The notes beneath the pieces were generated by a model. That model was not told the DNA's origin and did not search any database. It worked only from the letters and a program-made list of their open reading frames with translations. A stretch of 64,000 bases of DNA from Setophaga petechia (Eukaryota; Chordata; Aves; Passeriformes; Parulidae): assembly GCA_024362935.1 (NCBI GenBank), contig JANCRA010000005.1, forward strand, positions 19,356,235 to 19,420,234, in the 5' to 3' direction. Both the position numbers and the translations under genes were made by a program. Of this stretch, positions 1 through 12,000 are shown one piece after another (within the stretch, counting starts at the first letter, position 1; each line of letters opens with the position of its first letter).

Positions 1-37
1 AGATATGTAAGCAGAGGATTTATTTTCTTCATTGCAG

Positions 38-3000
38 GGTGACATTGGGTTACCTGGTCTTGCTGGACCAATTGGAGAACCAGGTTTTGGGCTTCCTGGG
101 GCAAAGGTAGCTCCTAAATTGTTAAACTAATTTCTGATACAACTGTAAAATAGGGCAGGAGGATTTCAGTGAAGCAGCAACAAACCTCCTAGGATGGCCA
201 CAGTGTTCCACTGAAATGTTCCATGGTTAATGTGTGTGTCCTACAACTCTGGCAGAGTATAAGGATTTGCAGAGCTGGAAAACCATGGATGGTCAATCCT
301 CCAGAGTCTGTAACTGTAACATTTCAGATGGCAGAGAACCAGGAGAGGAATGACAGTTTCTAACTGATGTGGAGTGAATTCAGAGAGAACACTCCATTAA
401 CGCTGCCTACAAGAGCCTACATGTTAATTAACAAGCAGCTGATTTTTCTCAGCCAGGCTCCTTTGCTTCATTCATAACTTCAGGGTTAACTTCATAACAT
501 TCATAACCCATGGTTCTAGTGTAAGAAGAACAAGAATATGTAGCTAATCTCTAATGGCTTCTGTGTACCACTGCCTCAGTGGTACCTAGATTCAACTTCC
601 ATAAGCCACTCTTCATTCCAGCTAAGATTTTGTCTGAGACCAACAAACTCAGGACATATAAACCTGTGTTTCTCCAAATATACTGGATCTTGCCTGCCCC
701 TCCACAACTTTTTTTTCTTAGTGAGTTTGACAGTACTTTTGAATGCATCCCTAATCCCTTGTTCTTTGAGTGAACTGAACAGAGTAACCGAAGCATGAGA
801 AACATGTGACAATCTCTATATCTTTTTGATCAGTCAGTGGTTTTCAAGATTTTTACATTTATTTTCATCAGGTGGAGAGTATGCTGATGGAATCACATAA
901 TTTTTTGGTATAGAACAGTCAATTCAGAGAACTTGATGTTGTCCCATTTCTGGGGATCTAACAGGAATTAATCAACTGGAAACATATCCTTTGCTCAGAG
1001 TTGCAAGTCTCTCTCCCTCAACCTTGAGCCCCACAAAGCTCTTTCAATTGGGCAATACTGCAAGTTTCTGTGACTACATTCTTCATTTCTTGCTGTCTTT
1101 GTCAGAATTTGTGGTTCTGCTTAGCTCTTAGACACACAACCATACAGAGTAAAGCCACAGAGGGTAAAGCTTTATACAGCCTAATTTTTTTAAGTTATTT
1201 TTGCATGGGTCTTTTTTTTGCCATTGTTTTAAATGCCCATATTTTGGGTAGCTACAGGAACAAATGCAATCTTCATCATCCATTCTATAGCAACTGAGCA
1301 ACTCATTGCACCCCCCAGTGTGGCTGGGAGGGTTAAGGTCCTCTGAGTTTTCTTGGTAAATCTGTTCCTGAGATACTCCATCTGTCTGGATCCATGAAAG
1401 GAGTTTAGTTGTACATTTCCCATAGGAAGATCCTGTTATACTCAAAAGGTTTAATGAGGTTCCACAGCATTATAGGAAAATAGAATTCTAGAACAAATTA
1501 TGATAAATATATGAGAAATACAACTAAAGTAATTTCTTCTTATATGTAGGCCACAAATGACAACAGACAGAGGTCTTGAAAAATATTAAAATTAGTGATT
1601 CAGGAGTGTAGATCGTGAGCACTATTAAATGTCACTGGTTTAGTCCAGGATTAAACCTAAAATAATAATTCACGTAGTAAAATACATTAGCTGATAGATA
1701 AAATCAAATTATATATATTTGCCAAGTGAGTTTCATGGATAAGTTCCTGCTAGCAATTGTCTTGGCATTCACTCAGGTGTTTCTCCTGCCTTCATCAGGG
1801 TGACCAAGGCCTTCCAGGACCCCCTGGGCCCTTTGGGCAAAAAGGAGATGGTTATCCCGGCCCACCCGTAAGTTTATAGATTTTTCTTTTCTGTGAATTA
1901 GGAAGAAATAAGAGCTACACCTAAGGGATTATCCTACATGTCTGACATGCTAGGAAGGATTTGCTGGTCTAAAAGCCTAAAAAGCCTAAAACTCCTCAAC
2001 TGTGGAAATGCACTTCAACACATAATAAAATGAAATCTCTGTCTGAAATAGCACAAGATCATCCCTGTCCTTTTCTCTTGATACACCCTGTAACATATTC
2101 CAGGTGGGTTCTTTTTGCCAAAGTATCACTGGTGTTTCAATCACTTCCCTCAAAATCTTCCTGCAGGGTCCTGTCTTCTGCCCAACCATACAAAATTTAT
2201 TCCCAAACAGGAAAATACAATCTAGCTAAGCAGCTGGATCCATATACATCCCAGAACCACTGAAAAAGCAACTGGTGTGCAAAGAGCTAGAACTAATGTT
2301 TACAGAGGCCTTTATTGGTAGATATAACCAATCCCTTCAAAGAGATGCAAAGGCTCCTTCTTCTCCCTTCCCTGCACATGTGTGCAATGCTGAGGTCACA
2401 TACCCAGTCTGCTCTCAGCGTGCTCCACCAGCCCTGGCAGTTACCTGCCTGCACAGCGAGAAAGTCTCAGAGAGATTGCTGGCTACAGGCGGGAAGGTTG
2501 GACCACACATGCTTGCATTTGCCTATGCTAAAAACAACAGCAAAAGTGCTTGCATTTGCCACACTGAGGAACCAAAATTAACAAATATCAACATGGAAAT
2601 TGGAAATTGATTTATAATACTTTCTGCTATTTGTATGCTACCCAATGAAGAACTGCTTCTGCAACTGCCTCTCCATATTAGACCCCTCTACCTTCAAACA
2701 CATTCAAGCCCCTGCATGACATGCAACACATGTAAATGCTACTGACACTACTTCTGGCATATCAGAGTAAAGTTTAACCAGTTGTAGATCACAGTTATCC
2801 CATTAAGAGACAATGTAGTTAAAATACTACCGTGAAAATATTAACAAATGCATGCAGCCAATGTAGCTGTAAATTAAATTTCTATTTTGTCTGTGCATAC
2901 AATTTCAGGGCTTGCCAGGCCTCCCTGGGATTCCCGGTGAACAAGGCCCAGATGGCGTTGGACTACCAGGACCTAAGGTACAGGCTTCAAGTTCTAGAAA

Positions 3001-6000
3001 AGCAAATGCTTGTGTATGCTCTACTTCATAGAGATACAATTCCTACCTATAGGCCATAGTCAGAATACGTATTTAATCCAGCTTTAACTTTCTTCTCAGT
3101 ATATAAAAGGTAGATATTTTTTGGTTTAGGTGTGTTGAGTTTTTTTTTTTTTTTTTTTTGGAGAATCTGGAATTCATTTTATAATATAGGAATTGTAATT
3201 CCTGTATAACTGGAACCGCATAATTGACTTGAATACATTTAGACCACCAGCCACTGTTTATCCGCAATAACTTCCTTGCCCTGCCAGCAATATCCTTGGG
3301 TTAGCATTGTTTGGACTTGCACAGTGCAGTTCAATAGTTCTCTTCTCTTTGTCCCATTTGGGTGTAACAGATGCTTGGAGTTCTAGAGATACATTAAACT
3401 TTGGTATTCACTACTTATTTCTTAAAGTATTGGCTTTCAGGGTGATCCTGGTAGTAGAGGACCAGCTGGCCCCATCGGTCCCCCAGGAAAAGGCTTGCCA
3501 GGACCAAAAGTAAGAGATTTAAACAATCATGTCTCTCTTTGTCCAATTTCTAAAATAGAGGGGGAAGTATACTACAAAAATGCGTGATTATGTATAGACA
3601 TCTGCATGTTTTCTGTCTTCACTGGAAACAACTAATCCAACAAATAATCTTTATTTTGTAGAAAATCAAAAACATTTCTGGTGACTAGCCATAAGCCATA
3701 GCCTCCTTGTGGCTGCATATGATAAATGATAAGGTGATAGCCTTGCAGTGAAGATCAGTGACAAAACATTTAGCTCCTGCAGACATTAGCTGCAACTGAG
3801 TGGCAAAAATTTCTTCAGACCTAGCATTGGTCAGAATTAAGGGCTGGGCAAGCACTTAGTATGTCTTGCCTATACTATTGTTACAGCTATAGGCACTACT
3901 GTTGAGTTCTTCTGGGATTAATTTCTCTTTGTTATTGTATAAATCAAATAATCATGTAATAGCCCGTATGATGACTGATCCCTGCAAAAAGGATTATTAT
4001 TGTAATTATTTTGTAATCATGACAAAGGCCTGAAAATAACTATAAAAAGCAATTTTCACTGTGAAACCTCCCAAATTGGAAATTCTTATGCTTCTACAGC
4101 TGTTTTAGAAGTCTATTGAATACAAAAGAAATTGTTTGAATGTAAATATAAAGGAACTCAACAATGTCAAATGCAAAGATTATGCAACATAATAAGGAGT
4201 TACCTGCACACTGTGACTTACCAGTCCCTGAGATCCAGTTCCCATTGGCAGGAAGGTGGGGCCAGAGAAAAGCAGGGGTAAAACCCTTCTCAGGCAGCAC
4301 TAGTACCCAGAGACAGCATGTCCATGGGATCCTCACAAATGAAGAAATTGAGAATTTCATGCAGGGTTATTAGAATAGCAGCACAGACATAAAATTAACA
4401 TGTACTGTGTGGGTTTTGATTGCTTCCTGTGAGTAACATGGAATGGGAACGTTTTTCCTAGAGTTCTATTGAAAACTAGCTTATAAATTAGCAACAGGTG
4501 TTTATTTGCAATGCCACATTAGTATGTATATGTATAGGTCTTGCTGGTGGGCTAAGAGCCAGAACTAAAGCCAGGCCTTTATTGGTAGATATAACCAATG
4601 GTGGTAAAAGATAAAAAAAACAGTAATAATCTTCTCTTAAATTTTAATTGAGTCCCCAATGTGGCACCAATAAAATCTATCCTTCAATGCAGCATATATC
4701 ACTATCAAGGTGATTCATGTTCACTAAGTATTAAGCCAAGTGACTCCTTCAAAGTATAAACTGGATTATTAAAATCTGATAAAGGCCAAAAAGTGTATTT
4801 CTCAGCTAGAGCAAACCAGCCTTATTCCCACTACTTATAAAAAGACATGTTTGAGGGTAGAGGAAGGACAAGAAATGACACAGTGGTATAACAACTTCTT
4901 GTGTATTTTTATTATGAACATTGTCTAGGGAAGCATAGGACGCCCAGGGCCACCTGGCTCTCTGGGACCTCCCGGTGAAGGTATTCAAGGAACTAAGGTA
5001 AAAAAACTCAGTGTCTTCAATATTTAACCTGTGCTGAGTGGTCAATCTGACCATCTGGTGTTAAGGAGATTTCACATTGTTTCTTATATGAAGAGAACCT
5101 CAGGCTAGAAAATGAGAAGGATAATGTGAGCGCCTGCAAAGTATGTTCTGTCTACTGCTGCAAACTAGCCCAAGCATGCATGTGTTGAGGAAAGAAGAAT
5201 GAACTTTCATCAGTTAAAGATACCTTTACAAAATTAAAAATACCACTCCCTCTTCCTCAACTCTCATGCCCACAGAAACTGTCTGAATTAGTTATGTGTA
5301 CTACCACACTATTCAGTAGAGAAAAAGCTTCCATCCTGAATCTGAGTACTATTAATTTTGCCTTGTAATATGCACTTTTACCCAAAGCATCAGTCAGATG
5401 AGACAGACTCAAAAGATAAAAATAAGAAAGGCAAAATGAGAAGGAATGAAATGGGATGGAAAGAGGGAAAAAATTAAAATTGCAACCAAATTAAAATTAA
5501 ATCCAATCATGATTATATGAGTTTTCGATATTGTGTATCTTTATACTGCAGAAGTATTTGAGAAATACAAGTTAGCCACAAATTGTCTCAAGTGCCTCAA
5601 CCTTCTTGTTAAAATGCAGTTTAAAAAACTTTCTCTTTGAACATTTTAAATTACTGTGTGATGAATGATTATAAAGGGTTAACATCAGTACCTGTTTTAT
5701 CATTAGGGGGAACAAGGCATTCAAGGAATGCCAGGACCACGAGGCCCCCCTGGAGATGGGCTTCTGGGAGAGAAGGTATCATGTCTAAATCAGAGATAAT
5801 AGTGAGATAATGCCTTAGATGGAAGCCAACACACTCAAAATGATCTTTTACAGTCAGTTCTCATTGAAGGCATGTGAATTCTGTGTAAAAGGAGCCCTAG
5901 ACACCAGAAGATTATATTATTGTTAGAAGTTATATTGTCATTGGAAGTTACATTATTCTTCTATTATTAAAACAAATATTAGATTTAATATTAATTTCTT

Positions 6001-9000
6001 TCACCTATCTGCTATGCAAAATATTTTAACTAAATCAATATTAAGAAAAAAGAGAATGGTGGGCTGGAATCAGCTTTTAGATGTGGTCACAATGGCTCAG
6101 AAAGGCTGTACTAAGTCCCATAGTCTACTAAAAATCAAACCAAGATACACTAATACATCTGTTTGCTATGCCAAACACCGTTTCTGGGCCAAAAGGTTTC
6201 TCAGAGTGATATTCCCTTTATTCAGTCTAATGTCTCCCTTGGATTTCTTTTCTATTTCTCTAGTGTTATCTTATTTTTCTAAGGCACAGACAATAATTTC
6301 CATCATGCAATAGCCCATAAAACCCCTCAGTCTGCATGTAGCTATTTGAGATGCTTCATTATTCAAACCACTTCAGGTATTTTTTCCCATAAAAATGTTT
6401 AGCCAATACTAGAAGTTACTAATGAAATTAACAAAGTACCAATTTAATTAGATTATCTCTAACAAAGATGTCTAACCCACCTCACAACCGTAATGTGCAT
6501 TCAACAAAGGCTATGAGAGAAATTTGAAAAGTGTAATAAAAACTGACTTACAATTTCTGTCTGCTTACCACCATGGTTTTAAAGGGAGATCGAGGAGCTA
6601 CAGGTGACAAGGGGAAAAAAGGAGAAAAAGGTGATGTGGGAGACCCTGGTTTATCTGGAGAACCTGTGAGTAACTCAGGTTTATCACGGATGTTTTTGTA
6701 AACCACTCAGAAACAAAGCTGGGTTGTGTGTTCTTCTTTCTCTTTAATTACTTATAATCTGAAACATTTAAGAAACTGAAACTATTAAAAACTTTAAAAG
6801 CACAAAGAAGACACTTACTTGATTAATACCCCACTTCCCACATGGATGTTGTTTCTTCCTTAAGGCAGTTGTAATAAACTCAACCAGCAATTAAATACTA
6901 CACAGCCACTTGATCATCTACCCCTCAACGCTGGTGTGATGGGGAGGAAAATCAGAAAAAAAAAAGCAAAAAAAAAAAACCCTAACAAGCAGAAGACTCA
7001 TGGATATAAACCAGTCTAATAATTGAACCTATAATAACAGTCTATAGTAATAATAATCATAATTACAAAAAAGCCAGGTGAAGCCCAATAAGATTGCTCC
7101 CCACCCTGTGATGGTTGCCAGCCCACCCCCGAGCAGTGACGGGCCCCTCCCAGCTGACTCCCCCCAGTTTCTGTGCTGGGTGTGCCCCCCATGCTGTGGA
7201 ATATCCCTTCAGCCTGGCCAGGTCAGCTGTCCTGGCCATGCTCCCCCCAGCTCCTTGTGCAGCTTCTCACTGACAGGGCATGGGACACTGCAAAGTCCTT
7301 GACTATGGGTAAGCACCACTTAGAAACAACCAAAAAAACAGAGTGTTATCAACATGATTCCCACGGTAAATCCAAACCACAGCATTGAAACAGCTACTAA
7401 GAAAATGAACTCTATCCCAGCCAAAACCAGGAAGCAGTGAAAGACAACTGACAATCAGTGACCCAGTGGGAGACTTGAGGTCACCCCTTTCTCATGAACC
7501 ACCTTAGGACATTGCAGGTACTACATGCCCAAGGCTGTGCATGTGCATTAGAAGCACAGGTTTTCTAGTTTAACTTTCTATTGGAAAAATATTATTCTAA
7601 TCATGGTATTGATGAAGTTGTATTCTGAATTACAATGTTACTATCTAATTGCAATAACTTAATTAGCAATCACTGTTACAGGGCAAAACCGGACCAAAGG
7701 GAGACCAAGGCCTAACAGTAAGCAAATTCCATGATTTAAATCCCATTACGGCAAGATATAAACAACACTATCAGATGAAGCGTAGCCTTTTCATTATTTT
7801 GGAAAGAGCATTCTGATTAGAAGCCGACTCAGCAATAATATAGAAAGAAACCAACTCAAAGATTTCTGATTTTTTCTTATCTACTTTATGCTGAAATGGA
7901 ATTATAAGTTCCTAGTGACTTCAGGTATTTTGCTGCTGTATGTTCTTTTATAGCTAGTGTTAGATCACCCAGGTGTGTACTTGCTGCAGGAAGGTTTTTT
8001 TGCAAGTATTTAAGAGTACGAAGAGCAAAGATCTTCAAACTTGTCATGGTTTATCTTCCTATGAACTTATTTATATTTCTGCTAAGCCTGTACCACATTT
8101 GAGTCAATTTCAGTAAAGTACGTCAGTGAGTATATAAATATTACTACAGTTTATGTTGAAAGCTGAGAAGCAGTAGCAAAAGGTTGTATTTGAAAGACTG
8201 ACTCAATGCCAGATGAGTCCTGTCATGCACTTCTAAATGTGTAACAAATGATTGCTTTGAGAAACACTTTGTTCACATGGCACAGAAGCTCTCATTGTTC
8301 TGAACAGACAGCTCTGAAGGCAGCAGTTTTGGGGTTTTGTGCTGATGAAGGCTGGGTAATTGTGGGCCAGGTACATCAGGGCTGACAACTCCCATTCTCT
8401 ATTGGTACTCTGGCATATGTCAGCTCACTACAAGCAATCCTATGCTTCCTAAAGTTGGGTCTATTTCTCTGCTCCCACAACATTTAAAAGGGATATCATA
8501 TTATAATATAAAATATATATGCCTTTCAGTTTAAATGAGAATCAATCACAAAACATTTTTTTAAATAACAGGAGTTAATTGTGTTAGATAGAGATCTTAA
8601 TGTGTTGTCAAGTTATTGATTCTTGTATGCATATGAAATAGTTTATTGTAACATGTGGAACTCATTCCCAAGTTCAGAAGTTAAACAGTAAGATTTTTCT
8701 CAGTCACTGTAGGACACAAATATTGATTATAAACAAAATATTGGTTAGTGTTAATATTACAGCTCATTTGAAAAAGGAAAATTGTAAAATATTTTAATAT
8801 TTAATTTTTTTCACATCCAGAGAGAAGATATCATTAAATTAATCAAAGAGATATGTGGTAAGGACTCAGGAAATCTTTATGTTCAAATCCTGTATTTTCT
8901 TCATTACATTTGCATTCTTCTCTTTTCCTATAACATGCCAAATCAAGTCATTGTGATCTGGGTTTCTTTTATTTTTCCTTTGTAGGTTGCAGTATTAAAT

Positions 9001-12000
9001 GTAAGGAAATTCCTATGGAGCTTGTATTTGTGATCGACAGCTCTGAGAGTGTGGGACCAGAAAATTTTGAGATTATCAAAGACTTTGTAACTGCTTTAGT
9101 AGACAGAGTAACTGTAGGCAGAAATGCTACCAGAATTGGCCTTGTGTTGTACAGTCTAGAAGTTCGGCTAGAATTTGGTCTCAGCAAGTGTCCAACCCGC
9201 CAGGATGTTAAACGAGCAATTAGAAAAATGCAATACATGGGAGAAGGCACTTACACAGGAACTGCTATCCGCAAAGCAACCCAGGAAGGATTTTCTGGTG
9301 CTCGAGCAGGGGTGAGGAAAGTAGCTATTGTGCTAACAGATGGCCAAACAGACAAGAGGGAAGCTGTAAAACTAGATCTTGTTGTTCGAGAGGCCCACGC
9401 AGCAAACATCGAAATGTACGCAATAGGAATCGTAAATACTTCAGATCCAACACAGGCTGAGTTTGTGCAGGAGCTAAATGTGATTGCTTCAGACCCAGAT
9501 GAAGAGCACATGTATCTCATTGATGACTTTAACACCCTCCCAGGTGCGTTCAGGGACATGTTATTCTGCCTTGTATCGGATGCTTCTCACAGGGGGGCAG
9601 CCTGGGAGAGAAGCATTATCCTTGTGGGTATGTTTTGATGCTGCAAAGTAATAGGAATCTAGACATACAGATCCCCTTTGTTCATGGTGTCACATTATGG
9701 GGCAATGTGCCAATGGGGGAATGTCAGTCACCCAGTATAGGAAAACAGCTGCTTAAACAAGTTTTCTAAGATGAGTAAGTGCTCGTGCACTGAAAATCTG
9801 ACTGTAAATCAGAATGAAACCCATTGTTGTAAATGCTACTTGTTCACTCCCCCGGGGAAATAACCCGTTTTCATGTGGTTACTCACAGCAGCAAGATAAG
9901 CAGTTATTTTCCCATTACCAACTAGTAGTTATTACTAAGCTTAGATGAAACCCTTACCTAAGATCCCTGTATTTTCTACCATGTAGAGGACTTAGATGCT
10001 GGCAAATTTGTGACCAAAAAGAACATACTCCAAAGGGTCTGGAATAATCTTCTTAGATGTGTGTAAACAATCTGAAGGAGTTCTGGAATACATGCATATT
10101 AGTGACATATATAAGGAATCCAAATTTTAAGAATGCATTGAATTTCTCAGTATGATAAGTTTTCTACTTTTTTTTAACAGCTCTGGAGTCCAAATTAGTC
10201 AATCAATTTTGTGAAGATGAACACAGCACCTTACAATACAACCATAATGAAAATGGTGCAAGTGTAAGTGGGCAATCCTTCCAGTCAGTATCTCCAAGTT
10301 CTTTACATTACATACTTCAGAAGAACAATGTTAACAGACAATCACTTTCAGCAGAGACACTTAGAGTATCTACAGTAGAAAGTCCTCTGAGTCTTGGCCA
10401 TCTTCCTCAACCATCAGCTCTGGTATGAAAATTCAGCAGAAGTTTAAAGTATTTATCTTTCTGTGCCACCTAACATAATTTGTACAATTTCCCTTAATTT
10501 TCTGCAGGACAGGTACTTTAACTTGGTATGCTCAGAGCTGGTTGTTCTGATAAGAGCTCTGATGTTGCATGCAGGCAATTAATAGCTATAACTTATTCCT
10601 GATACTTTACAAGGATTCCTTTGTTTAATACAGTAATATTTGTGCCACAGTGTGAATCATAACAATATTAAAAGCAATTACACAGTTATAATTAAGTCTA
10701 AGAACAGTAATTGAACTCAATTGTAAATTATAATTTTAAGTCTATAAATAAGCTTCCATAAAGCTCAACTAAAAAAATATTTATCCAACATTTAGATATG
10801 ACAACTTTCCTGGTAAACCAACCAGGAGAAGTTGAAATTCTGGTTCTTAACACTGAAGTCAGGGTAAATGCAAAGGAAAAACAGTAGAAAATCTCTAAGT
10901 CATGGAGGGCTTGCTCACTTTGGAACACTTCACAGTATCTGGAAAGAAAAAAAGTCAAATGCTTATTTCAGACCAACGTACCTTCTGTAGTCTATGACGC
11001 CTACAAAGAGAAAGAAGATGAAGAACAGCAGCCAACCCTGCTGACAGGAAACACTAGAGGTATTTCTATTGTTCATTTCTTCATTTTCGGCCAACGAAAA
11101 ATCAATGTCTCATTCTGATTCTTTTCACCTGCAGCTGTGTTACCATTATTTTCATCTAAACAACCACCATCCAATAAAGGGATAACATCATCTCTCTCAA
11201 CTGCAGGCCCCACACCAAGACCCGGTGGGTAACAGATCATTTTTCATTTTGTTACCTCTTTGCCTGGTACTAACTTTTAATAAGGCTTTAAGTCAGAGTA
11301 ATTTTGTTCCATTCTCCAAAGACTTTGTGAGTCTGTGATGTAGAAGAGAAGTCATTTCAGGATTTTATAACAGATCTAGTTGCAGTTCTTGTCTTTCCAA
11401 GTTCTGGATCCCACTGCTCCACTTAAAGCAAAAGCAAGGTTGTCTACAACCTTGAGAGGGAGCTCCTAAGGGGCATCAAAAGGAGAACATAATGCTCACA
11501 GAGAGTGGGCCAGTCAGCAGGTCATTCATCAGCCAGGGAGGGGCAGTCTGCAGAAGGGGAGACTTCATTAAAGGCAAAGACAATGATTTCAGAATTGGAA
11601 AGAAAGAATGTTTTTCTCTTTCAGAGGAGCAATAGGAAAAAAGCAGTGTTTAGTCATTTTAAGTGTAATAATTAGCTGAGTACTTAAAGGATTGATTCTT
11701 TTTATATGAAATGTCCAAATGTATTTTGTTCATCATTTGGGGCATTTTCAGTTTCAGTAATGTGTATTTTGATGGGAGCAACAGAAGAGAGCAATAGAAA
11801 CATGTTCCCAATGTTTCCTGGGGACGGTGGCACGACTTATTCAGTCTCTGGCACTAACGTTTTTTCCAAAAAAAGTGACAAGATACCAGTTGCAAAGAAC
11901 AAAATATTAGTCACAACATTAAACTTCACAGAAAACTGTTTTCTACCTCATTATGTTATTAAGGTGAGTGAGACTAAATTAGTATGTCACAGTCCTCTAA

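Larger units (their letters stand above)
38..5775 (+). other. Six 69-bp collagen exons encoding a 23-residue module with phased Gly-X-Gly imperfection
   Basis: Exons 38-106, 1799-1867, 2909-2977, 3441-3509, 4929-4997 and 5707-5775 are all 69 bp, phase 0, and start with a glycine codon. Each encodes five Gly-X-Y triplets, then a Gly-X doublet (GF, GD, GV, GK, GE, GD in order), then two triplets. The helix is therefore interrupted every 23 residues at the same register. Exons 6585-6665 (nine triplets) and 7682-7717 (four triplets) are uninterrupted and close the helix. This is seen directly in the translation; that it reflects tandem exon duplication is inference. Confidence 0.93.

Noticed and set aside
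9544..9638. In-frame extension of the VWA exon
   Set aside because: It follows a valid donor and the next exon restores the expected family sequence, so this is intron.
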